A stretch of 64,000 nt of DNA, from contig JAFJTR010000002.1 of the NCBI GenBank assembly GCA_022559985.1, forward strand, positions 310,001 to 374,000. The letters run 5' to 3'. How positions within the stretch are numbered: position 1 is the first letter of the stretch; each line of letters starts with the position of its first letter. The notes beneath the pieces were generated by a model, which saw only the letters and a program-made list of their open reading frames with translations, did not search any database and was not told where the DNA came from. This document shows positions 30,333 to 40,867 of this stretch, piece by piece. This stretch comes from Parastagonospora avenae f. sp. tritici 18332-5. Lineage: Eukaryota; Ascomycota; Dothideomycetes; Pleosporales; Phaeosphaeriaceae. Both the position numbers and the translations under genes were made by a program.

Positions 30333-31497
30333 ATGATGGGAAAGGGTGGAGAATAAGAAGTGTTACATAGGGAAGGGAAAGGTATAGAAGTGGACAGAAA
30401 GGCTCTCACCAGTTCAGTTTTGTCAATAGTTGGCGCACATTCGGAGTGGCAGGTTCAGACGAGAGGTGCTTTCTATCTCATTTCATCGTAGCACAAGAAG
30501 GAGAGGGAGAGGCGCGGTGGGCGCATACGGGCGATGGCTGCTTCTCAACAGATGATGTGCAACTTCCCTGCTTGTAGCGATACTTGGTGTTGAGCCTCCC
30601 GCGATCAGAGCAGATAAGGTTGTGAAAGTCTTAGCAAGGCGACAGAACTACGATCATCTGCGCAGATGTGCCTTCCCTCCCTAAGGCTGTGCGCCTTCGC
30701 CAGCTTTCCACAATTTCCATGGCGCCTGTGCTGGGCTTCGAGAGTGACGTGAGTTCAACGTCTCTACAATGAAGCTAGAGCCACGAGCTGAACCGGCACA
30801 ACGGCGACGTCAGCCACGCTTAAGCCGAAAACAGTGTCACCACGGGCGATCACACCACCACTAACCTCCTCCCGACTTTTGTCTGGGCATCGCAACCCTT
30901 GTGCCACGGAGTGAGACGTGAAAATGCATGTGAAGTGGCTGCCGTGCTAGTGACGTGCGGGGTCTCCCCACCTGGCTGCTCACGTGCTTGAACGTATTGG
31001 TCTCAATCTTACTCAAGTGCCCGCTCAGCTTCACAAGGTGGTGGGCCTTCTGAGGCCCGAAGAGCAAGTGCTTCCGATTCAGAACAACCCCACTTCTTGG
31101 AGATGTGACGTATCAGTGATGGTCATCATGGGCAGGTAGTTTGAGGGAGTTTTTATACTTAGACTCTGTCTTCGTGATGGCCGGTGTAGAGTCGTTCTTA
31201 AACGCACGCTGGAAACTCACGTGAACTCTACAGAACTCGTCCAACGATTCTTCTTATATTAGATCAAGAATGCGCTATATCATGGCCATATGCACTGGCA
31301 GTGTTTGCGTTATTTGGAATACGTAAAATCATCCATTGCCTGTTAGGCCCTAACTACACTACCTAGGTATCTCGAAGCTCTATATGGGGATTCATGACTA
31401 TCGTTACATGTCAGTCTGTGAACAAAGTGGAATGCTTGTACAGAAAGCAGAATGGCAAACGCGCGAAGCATCAGGCTAGAAAAGAATCTCGCTTCTC
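30333..31497. promoter_or_regulatory. Upstream region of the CBM48-like gene with clustered TGACGT sites
   Basis: About 1.16 kb between the CBM48-like start and the KatG stop. It contains TGACGT at 30745-30750, GACGTCA at 30806-30812, TGACGT at 30951-30956 and 31106-31111, plus CACGTG at 30981-30986 and 31218-31223. These match core sites for ATF/CREB-type bZIP and bHLH factors respectively. No ORF in the region is convincing. Confidence 0.45.
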
Positions 31498-33890
31498 TCA
31501 AAGACGAGGCCTGGAAACACTCGATGAGCCACTCACCGATTTGGCCTTAAGGTCGAAGCGGTCGTTAGACATGACCTTATCCCAAGCCTTCACAAAGTCC
31601 TTAACAAACTTGTCCGAGTTGTCGGGCTGGGCGTATATTTCAGCGATAGCCCGAAGCTCAGGGTGCGAGCCGTAGACGAGGTCGTGGCGTGTGCCAGTCC
31701 ACTTCTTCTGGCCAGACTTGCGGTCGAAGCCCTCGTAAAGCTCGGGCAGCTTGGACGAGTCGGCCGCCTTCCACTCTGTGTTGATGTCGAGCAAGTTGAC
31801 GAAGAAGTCGTTGGTGAGCTGGCCAGGGCGCTTGGTGAAGATACCGTGGGATGAGCTGTCCCAGTTGGCATTCAACGCACGCATACCTCCAACGAGGACA
31901 GCAAGCTCGGGAGCAGTAAGACGGAGGAGAGAAGCCTTGTCAAGGTCAAGCTGCTCAGTGCGAGCACGGTCCGAGCTCTTTCCGTAGTTGCGGAAGGGGT
32001 CGGTGGCGGGCTCAAGGTGCTCGAATGACTTAGCATCGGTCTGCTCCTCAGTGGCGTCGGTGCGGCCGGGTGTGAAGGGAACCGAGACACCGGCAGCCTT
32101 CTCGACAGCGGCAGTTCCGGCGAGGACGATCAGATCAGCAAGAGAGATCTTCTTGCCGCCGGACGCAGAGCCGTTGAACTTGGACTGAACGCCCTCCAGA
32201 GCCTTGAGGACCTCAGCGAGCTCCTTGGGGTTGTTGACCTCCCAGTCCTTTTGCGGTGCAAGGCGGATGCGGGCACCGTTGGCACCACCACGCTTGTCGC
32301 TACCGCGATACGAGGCTGCCGAAGCCCATGCAGTACGGATCAGCTTGGATGGCTCAATGCCGGCCTCGAGAATCTGCTTCTTGAGAGTAGAAATGTCCGA
32401 CTCCTCGACAAGGGCATGGTCGACATCGGGAACTGGGTCCTCCCAAATCAAGACCTCCTTGGGAATCTCGGGACCGACCCACCTTGATCGAGGACCCATG
32501 TCACGGTGGAGAAGCTTGAACCACGCGCGAATGAAGGCATCGTGGAGCTCTTCTGGGTGGTCGAGCCAGTGGCGGGTGATCTTCTCGAAGCCAGGGTCCA
32601 TGCGCATTGATAGATCGGTGGTCAACATTCTAGGCTTGTGCTTCTTGTTCGCATCATAGGCGTCAGGAATGATGTGGTCTTCGGTCTTAGCAACCCACTG
32701 GTTCGCACCAGCAGGGCTCTTCTCGAGCTCCCACTCATACTTGTAGAGGTACTCGAGGTACTTGTTGCTCCACTTTGTTGGTGTGCCCGTCCAGGTAACC
32801 TCGAGACCACTGGTGATGGTGTCAGGGCCCTTGCCACTGCCGTGCTTGTTGATCCAGCCGAAGCCCTGGGTGGAGAGGTCCTCGCTGTTGGGGTCGGGGC
32901 CGGTGTTCTCCGAGGGAGCGGCACCGTGAGTCTTTCCGAAGGAGTGTCCTCCGATGATGAGAGCAGCTGTCTCCTCGTCGTTCATGGCCATGCGGTGGAA
33001 GGTTGTGCGGATGTCTCGGGCAGCGGCAATGGGGTCGGGAACACCGTCGGGACCTAGATAAGTCAGTGGACAGGCTCAATGACGTCTGAAGCAATAGTTA
33101 CTCACCCTCAGGGTTCACGTAGATGAGACCCATGTGTGCGGCCGCAATAGGTTTCTCGAGGTCACGGGAGTGGATGTCTTTGTGGTCCATCTTGTGCTGG
33201 TCACCGTCGACAACACCCTCGCCTGAGATACCCTTGTTTCCGTTGGAGTAGCGGACATCATTGCCCAGCCATGTGTCTTCTCCTCCCCAGTACACTGATT
33301 CGTCGGACTGGAATGTGTCTGGACGTCCACCGGCAAAGCCGAAAGTCTCGCAGCCCATGGACTCAAGGGCGACGTTGCCAGTCAAGAGCATAAGATCCGC
33401 CCATGAGATCTTGTTGCCGTACTTCTGCTTGATAGGCCAGAGAAGGCGACGGGCCTTGTCGAGAGAGACATTGTCGGGCCACGCGTTCAGAGGAGCGAAG
33501 CGCTGCTGGCCCTCACCACCTCCACCACGGCCGTCGGTGACGCGGTAAGTTCCGGCAGAGTGCCATGCCATTCGGACGCTGTTGTCACGGTTAGCACCAT
33601 TGTGAATGGGAAAAGCAAACAATAGAAACTTACAAGAGACCGCCATAGTGGCCAAAGTCCGCAGGCCACCAGTCCTGGGAATCGGTCATCAAGGCAGTGA
33701 GGTCCTTCTTCAACGCATTGTAGTCAAGCTTCTTGAACTCCTCGGCATAGTTGAAGTCGCCCAAAGGATTCTGGCGCGGGTCGTGCTGGCGGAGGACGCT
33801 GACCGGGAGCTCGTTTGGCCACCAGTCTTTGATCTTGGTGCCGCCACCTGCGACATTGGCGGTTCTCATGGGGCACTCGCCTTTAGACAT
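31498..33890 (-). CDS. katG: Catalase-peroxidase KatG
   Basis: Exons 33890-33634, 33578-33106 and 33053-31498 give 761 residues. The distal haem pocket is RMAWHSAGTYR (Arg88, Trp91, His92). The adduct Tyr lies in MGLIYVNPEG (Tyr239) and the Met in FHRMAMNDEE (Met265), so the Met-Tyr-Trp cross-link needed for catalase activity is conserved. The proximal His is in GGHSFGKTHGA (His280). Both the N-terminal catalytic and C-terminal domains are present. The enzyme decomposes hydrogen peroxide and has peroxidase activity; fungal intracellular KatG1-type enzymes lack a signal peptide, as here. An in-frame ATG at 33971 would add 27 residues rich in Arg/Ser/Thr with no acids, like a mitochondrial presequence. 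The end after DRFDL is longer than usual and contains a GTGAGT donor at 31536; the unspliced protein ends PRL. Confidence 0.95.
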
Positions 33891-33971
33891 GATTGCTGTT
33901 GTCGAAAAGGTACGTGTGAAGAGTAGTTGGGAGGAAAGTCGAACAGCGAGACGTGCTCGGCGCATGGGCAT

Positions 33972-35505
33972 GTTATGTATTCGAAGTGGGGCACGCCAAC
34001 CTGGAATTATTCATAAGCCAGCATGGCCGGACCGGTATCTGAATTGCTGCTATGTATTTGCCCCTCCCGCACATGCATGCCCGTGCTCCGCAACTATTAG
34101 CTGAAAACCGCCCTCGATCACGGTGATAACTCCACCTCGGCATCGTCTTGTTCAAGCCTCGACAATGAATCAACATCTTGACGCAGTCCATGCAAATCGA
34201 GCGTTTTAGACTAGAAATATTTTCACGCCGCCACTACAACTAAGACTTCACCCCGTCCTCATTCAGCGAGTGGCTTACCTTTGGCAGCCGTGGCAGCTTC
34301 GTGGACAGCAGCAAGTGGGTCACTGGACCCCGCCGATTCTCTGGAACCGCTTGCGGATCCCACATAATCCGATTCCGCTTCTTCTGATTCGTCGGTGACA
34401 TGACATCTGGATCGACACACGACATCACGTGTATGGCATCATTACCAAAGCCGATCATCTAGAAGCTTCAATCTTCGGGCAGAGCAGGAAGCAGAGGCGG
34501 AAGACGACGGACTGCTCAAGGTTCAGCCATGAAGCGGTATATGAGCACGTTCTTGTCTGTTCTTGCAATCCGAATCTTGCCACAGCAAGGTAGGACCGCC
34601 ATTGAGGAGGCACAATGCACGAGCACCTGAGCTCTTGTATATTCGTATCATTGCTGAGGGAACAAAGCCGAAGTCTCTGCACTGAAACACGGAGTTTCAT
34701 GCGCCCGCGAAATGCCGGTCTTTCAAGGATGTTTGCCGACATTTTGACCCCACGTTTTCACCCCGCATTCCTGGCTTGGAGATTGCAATTCCAACTCAGA
34801 GAAGCTGGTCTCGAGACATGAGGCGCAATAGACAGGTGTGAAACGGTACTCCAGAAGAGCAGGCTTTTGATTTTTGTTCGTAGTCCGAAGCTCCATCGGG
34901 ACTGCAAGCAATTCTGTTCGAAATAAGTAGCTTACCTATGTAGATGGTTGTGCTTGCACTAATACGACAGTACGTACATACATGTTGTCAAATAGGGTGA
35001 TAGCAATCGAAACCCAGCAAAGCTTTGCATAACTTCAGGCTGTTGAATTAGCATGACCCTGTTTACTTTCCTTGGTAGTTAACAATTGGCGGTAGTATCG
35101 CGGCAACACTCATGCGTCAGCCTTGGAAAGATAAATTGTGGTTCTCTGCATTCTCCAGCAACATTCGGAAGTGCATCTTATCTGTGAGCAGGAAAACGAT
35201 TCGCAAGCGCCGAATAGACTGAATGACGCACAAAGGGTGGCCCAAATGTGGAGCAACGTGTGTTTGCACCGAGGTGGAATGTGGAGGCCCAGAGCCCCAG
35301 CCAACCGCGAGGCGCGTCTGAGAAAGTTGGGGTAGCTTGACGGCAGACGGCAGACAGCAGACGGCAGACGTCAGTCGCGGTCCTCATCGATGAAGAGGGG
35401 TAGTCTTTGTGATGACCTTCATAAACTTTGTCGATTCCATTTCGTATCTTACCCTTTGATTGCCACTCTGAAGCAGTCTCCAATTAAAGATACCGATAGT
35501 AAACC
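33972..35505. other. Divergent intergenic region between KatG and alcohol dehydrogenase
   Basis: About 1.5 kb holding the promoters of both genes. Short ORFs (34455-34742 minus, 35178-35483 minus) show no motif. A heptamer repeat at 35341-35368 lies about 140 bases before the alcohol dehydrogenase start. No RNA gene or transposon is seen. Confidence 0.35.
35341..35368 (+). repeat. Heptanucleotide tandem repeat (CGGCAGA)4
   Basis: Four consecutive 7-bp units, three identical (CGGCAGA) and one with a single change (CAGCAGA). It lies in the proximal upstream region of the alcohol dehydrogenase gene, about 137 bases before its ATG. Confidence 0.9.
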
Positions 35506-36768
35506 ATGGCAGAGGAAAAGACGCAAACGTTCGACATTCCGAAGACGTGTAAAGCTGGAGTCGTAGTCAATGAGGGACCAGATTTCCGTGTCGAGGTTCA
35601 AGATGTCCCAGTTCCAGAGCCAGGTATGATCAAGTCGGTCAAGAACCCATCAGACAGCCTATTCTGACATGATACGGTAGGTCCCAACGAAGTGCTCATC
35701 AAGCTTAACGCAACCGGTATCTGCCACTCTGACATTCACTTCATGATGAACGATTGGGCGGTCCCAAAGATGTCCGCGCTTGGTACAAGATGCGCGGGGC
35801 ATGAGGGCGCAGGAGTCATCGTGAAGTGCGGAGACCAGGTCAAGACGCTGAAGCCGGGCATGCGAGCGGGCTACAAAGTGAGTATGTGCATATATGCTTG
35901 ATAGCTGAAGCTGACAAGACGGGAAGCCTATTCAAGACACGTGCGGCGTGTGCGAATTGTGCCGAAATGGCAATGAATGCTATTGCCCGAAAGCAGTGCT
36001 TACTGGTCTGATGATCGACGGCTCGTACAAACAATACATTGTCTCGCCCGAACGATACACCACACTTATCCCAGATAATGTCAACGATTACGTATGTACT
36101 GTCAACATAGAGCAAGTTCGCGAAGCATCGTACTGACAGCGGCGCAGGTAGCTGGCCCAATTATGTGCAGTGCTTCGACCATCTACACTTCAATCGTAGA
36201 ATCTGGCTTAAGGCCGGGCGATTGGGCTGTGTTTCCCGGAGCCGGCGGTGGTGTGGGCATGCAGGGTGTACAGCTTGCAAAGGCCATGGGTCTGAGAGCA
36301 GTGGCCATCGATACCGGCGAAGACAAGCGAAAGCAGTGTGTCGACACTGCTGGCGCAGAAGAGTTTATCGACTTCAAGAAGGTTGACAACGTGGCAGAAG
36401 AAGTCGTTCGCATTTGTGATGGCATTGGAGCGCACGCTGTCTTTGTGACTGCGGTCCAAACGTACCCTTCATCGATCTCGTACCTCGGAGGCCGTATAGG
36501 AGGAAAAGTGATGTGCATCGGCCTTCCACCAGCTGGCACACAACACATAGATGTTGATCCCAACCAGATGTGCTTCAAGAAGCAGAGCGTCCAGGGAACA
36601 CTTGTCAGCAGCATGGCCGACGTCGACAAGACTTTAGACTTCGCGAGGAGAGGGTTGCTGAAGCCCATCTACACCGTGTACTCCATGAGCCAGTTCAATG
36701 AGGTTGTTCAGAAGCTTAGGCGTGGTGAAATCGCTGGCAGGGCGGTGGTCGACTTCAACCAGCCGTAG
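35506..36768 (+). CDS. Zinc-dependent alcohol dehydrogenase (medium-chain)
   Basis: Exons 35506-35623, 35681-35877, 35927-36091 and 36148-36768 give 366 residues. Catalytic zinc ligands are Cys54 and His80-Glu81 (GICHSD, CAGHEGAG) and a third Cys in AGPIMCSAS. The structural zinc site is complete: CGVCELC...C (Cys111, Cys114, Cys117, Cys125). The coenzyme domain carries PGAGGGVGMQGVQLAKAMG followed by AVAIDTGEDKRK, whose Asp suggests NAD rather than NADP. This is the yeast-type ADH subfamily that interconverts alcohols and aldehydes; the natural substrate cannot be told. No leader is present, so it is likely cytosolic. All three introns preserve phase. It is divergent from katG and tandem with the CLC gene downstream, with no obvious functional link. 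Confidence 0.92.
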
Positions 36769-37085
36769 GTGGGATATGCAGTGCGGCGCATGTTGCCAGA
36801 ATCATGTACAATTCGCATATACAAATGAATTAATAATACAATGCAATGTATACGACATTGTCTGACTGGAGAAGTGGAGTGAAGCAACAGGTGCTGTCTC
36901 ATCTCGGGTGGGAGCGACACTAGCGCGCCGGCTTGACACATGTTTGGTGCGTTTGTCTCATTGGACGTCAGCCCTATGAAGGTCGGCAGCGCAATGGAAC
37001 CAGGGCGCTCTGGTCCAGACACCACTTCGCGATATGAGCGGTTAGAGAATGTCCGGCATATCTCTTCATAGCACACGTCGATGGG
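36769..37085. other. Intergenic region
   Basis: About 315 bases between the alcohol dehydrogenase stop and the CLC start. AT-rich right after the stop (36810-36850), as expected for 3'-end formation. Nothing else is seen. Confidence 0.3.
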
Positions 37086-39987
37086 ATGTCCAGCTCGCCC
37101 TCAAATCAGTCCCCGCTCGGACAAGCCGAAGCATCGTCGAGTCGCGCATCGAACGGAAAGCAGCCTGCAGTGGAAGACGATCACAGCGATGAGGAGGCAT
37201 TGCTCGTAGACGATCCGCTAGAGCGCAATTTACCGGAGCGGTATGTCATGTGCCAAGTTTGAATTTTGACAGTCAAGCTCATACATCTTCACAGTATATC
37301 CTTCAAGCGCAAACAACCAAAGACCACGGCCTCTTCGTTCGGCTTCCCACGGTTCCTCTCGTCCCCACTAGGCACGCCCAATCGCAGTTCGCCCCTGCCG
37401 CGATCACCAAATTCACGCTTGCAACAGCTTCGCAACGGTGAAAGCAGCGCGAATGGCTCCACGGAGCTTATCTTGAACTATCTCGACACCCCTGGCAACG
37501 CAGGCGAACACCTCCAGGACACCAAGGACGCGACCGGGCTGGACTGGTATGTGGAAGGACCAGGGCGAAGAGTAGGATACGACGACCTCACGGCAATTGA
37601 TTGGATCTTCGAGTACGCAAAGGAAAGACAACGGTTACGGTACCTCTATTCGAGCGCAAGTGGCATACTCGGCCACTTGAAGCAGCTTGCCGATGCAAGT
37701 CAAGTCTGGATAATCCTAGTCGCTGCAGGAATACTGAGTGGTGGCATCGCTGCATTCATCGATGTCACGAGCGATTGGCTAGGTGACCTGAAGACAGGAT
37801 ACTGCAGCAACATGGGCGGAGATGGCAAGTTCTATCTCAACAAGAGCTTCTGCTGCTGGGGCCATTCGGAGCTATCAACGTGTCTTGATTGGCATCCATG
37901 GGGCAATGCCTTGGGCATCGGTCCTGCTGGTGGTCGTTGGGTAGTTGAGTACATTTTCTTCGTATTGTTTTCGGTAAGTAAAGGTGCATGCGGCAAATCG
38001 AAGCACGCGCTGACGAGGCTCAGATACTGTTCGCCGCAGCCGCAAGTCTTTTGGTGCGCGAATTCTCTCCTTACGCAAAGCATAGCGGTATTCCCGAAAT
38101 CAAGACTGTTTTGGGAGGCTTCGTCATACGGCATTTTCTTGGTGGTTGGACGTTGGTTACGAAGACGATTGGATTGGTAAGAGAACCCAGAGTTACCTCG
38201 AGCACGGATCTAACACGCAGCAGTCTCTTGCAGTTGCGTCGGGACTTTGGTTAGGGAAGGAGGGCCCGCTGGTCCATGTTGCATGCTGTTCAGCAAATCT
38301 CTTTATGAAACTTTTCAGTAATGTCAACGGCAACGAAGGTTAGCAACAGTTAAGCCTCTGAATAGGATGCGCTACTGACCACAATGTAGCACGCAAGCGA
38401 GAGGTCTTCTCCGCTGCCGCGGCAGCAGGTATTTCGGTCGCTTTTGGGGCACCTGTAGGTGGCGTGCTCTTCAGTCTCGAGCAATTGTCCTACTATTTCC
38501 CGGATAAGACTATGTGGAGTAGCTTTGTGTGTGCCATGGTAGCAGCGGTCACTCTACAGGCTTGCAACCCCTTCCGCACCGGCGAACTCGTCTTATTCCA
38601 GGTCACTTATCACAGCGGCTGGCACGACTTTGAGCTTGTGCCTTTTGCGTTCCTCGGCATATTGGGTGGCTTGTTCGGGGGCCTTTTCATCAAGCTCAAC
38701 ATGGGCGTCGCCGAATGGCGCAAAAATCGAACATACCTCAAGGGTCCAGTGACCGAGGTCGTCATCGTCTCTGGAATTACGGCACTAATCAACTATCCCA
38801 TCAAATTCATGCGAGCACAGTCATCTGAGCTCGTCCATATCCTGTTCGCGGAATGTGCCGATCTCACGGAGGATACTCTAGGTCTCTGTAAATCTGGCAA
38901 AGCAAACACCGGCGTTGTAGCTCTGCTACTTATCTCCGCGGGTCTTGGTATCATACTTGCAAGCTTCACTTTTGGCCTACAAATTCCCGCAGGAATCATC
39001 TTGCCCTCGATGGCTATTGGTGGCTTGTTTGGTCGTGCCGTTGGCCTCAGTGTCGAGGTCTTCCAACAAGCTTGGCCGACTTTATTCGTCTTCGGGTCAT
39101 GCGAGCCAGACGTACCGTGCGTAACACCTGGGACCTACGCGATCGTGGGTGCTGCGTCAGCGCTGGCAGGTACAACGCGAATGACCGTATCCATTGTGGT
39201 TATCATGTTTGAGCTCACAGGCGCCCTAACATACGTTCTGCCCATTATGATCGCGGTCATGATCAGCAAGTGGATAGGCGATGCCATTTCCCCCCGTGGC
39301 ATCTACGAATCCTGGATCCACTTCAAGGGCTACCCGTTCCTAGACAACCGAGATGATAACGGCTCCTCCATACCCGACGTCTCTGCCGCGCACGTTATGA
39401 CACGAATCGAAGACTTGACCGCTATCACAGCGACTGGCCATACAATAGAATCGCTCCGACGACTCCTCTCCCAACATCGATTTCGAGGCTTCCCGGTTAT
39501 CGATAGTTCTCGCGATGCCCTTCTTCTCGGCTACATCTCACGAACCGAGCTAGCTTATGCACTTCAAGCTGCTCTAACGCCCCCTCGAAACCTATCCGAC
39601 GATGTCGAAGCATACTTTTCCCATCAACCCCTTTCTGATCCAACAACATCCTTAGATCTACGCCCGTGGATGGACCAGACGCCCATTACCCTTAACGCCA
39701 AAGCATCATTCCAACTCACCATGTCCATGTTCCAGAAACTCGGTTTGCGCTACGTGCTCTTCACAGATCGCGGTACGCTCAAGGGTTTACTCACGAAGAA
39801 GGATGTCTGGTACGTCATGAACGGCATGGAAGAAGACAGGGAAGAAGGCGGTGCAGGAGTAGGTGTGGGTCGAGGCGGCTTGAGAGAAGAGCATGAAGGC
39901 ATGGAGGACGATAATGAGGAGCGTGGACTACTGGGGACACCGGAGGATGAACAAGATAGCTTTATAGGTGGCGATAGAAATAGGTAG
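37086..39987 (+). CDS. CLC-family chloride channel/transporter with CBS domains
   Basis: Exons 37086-37240, 37295-37973, 38024-38176, 38221-38338 and 38390-39987 give 900 residues. Residues 1-200 are a Ser/Pro-rich cytosolic N-terminus. The membrane domain contains HSGIPEIKTVLGGFVIR, the selectivity motif GKEGPLVHVACC with gating Glu343, and helix H as GGVLFSLEQLSYYFP, where the usual second Glu (proton glutamate of exchangers such as ClC-5) is Gln400. Later come GLQIPAGIILPSMAIGGLFGR and TRMTVSIVVIMFELTG. Two CBS domains follow (AAHVMTRIEDLTAI onward; PITLNAKASFQLTMSMFQKLGLRYVLFTD). The C-terminus is acidic and Gly-rich. Family members in fungi (Gef1 type) work in Golgi/endosomal or vacuolar membranes in copper and ion homeostasis. 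The ATG at 37081 is in another frame and leads to a stop. All introns keep phase. Confidence 0.93.
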
Positions 39988-40867
39988 TTGAATACAGCGT
40001 TGTGGCGTGTTTCCCTTCTACCTTTCCCCGCCGCAATAATCTGCGCCATCTCGCGATTGACAGCTTCACAGGTCGTGCAGCCAAGCATTTCTATAGTTAT
40101 GATGTAAACGTCGTGTCGAATTCCGGCTCCTCCGAATGATCTGATAGGGATGATGCCTGCCATGGAATATCGGTCCCTGGCCGTTCGACGTGCGGGGAAA
40201 TGATTCTCGTTCGAAAGCGAAACTAGTCTTTAGCACCTTGGAAGACAAGAATAGCATCATGTTTCAATCTGGCCACCGCGGCTTTGTACTTGTTCAATAC
40301 CTCGTCTTTGTTTACATACAACCCTCGCAGCATTTACAGAAGCGGGTCCAGCTTTGCTTCACATGCAGGTCATTGTGCTTCCACGAATCATGCACAGAGG
40401 ACCACTTGACATCTTCACTCAAGCCGCCAAGACATAAATCAACCAATCAGAATCTCTGATTGCTGGGTCGCCTCCACGGGCTAGGATCGCGGTGTAACCG
40501 ATCCAGTGAGAGCCTCCCGAGGTGGCTATGCGCAGCGGGTCACAGGCGGGAAGTTGCACCTGTTAAAGATCAGCCGGCCTCGCCGCGGTAGTGTCCTACA
40601 CCGACCTTCTTTGCTTTCCAGCCTTCTGTGCTTTGTGTGTTTCAAAACATTCACAAACGCTACGGGTGAAACGCAACATATTCTGAAAGAGCTCGACTTG
40701 ATGACCCATAACTGCGCGCGGTAGCGGCTATGACTGGAAGACTGCTTGCGAAAGGCAAAGGACGACGCCGACGGCTTGAACGCTGAAAAGGCCCGAAGGA
40801 TCCTCAGGACGCAAAAGAACCGAACTAGTTTATCTTACAACTAGACAACTTCGACGAAAGTGTAACT
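39988..40867. other. Intergenic region
   Basis: About 880 bases between the CLC and lipase genes. Short ORFs only (for example 40190-40459, 40506-40724 plus), with no motif. The last 60 bases before 40868 are A-rich, typical for a leader. Confidence 0.3.
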
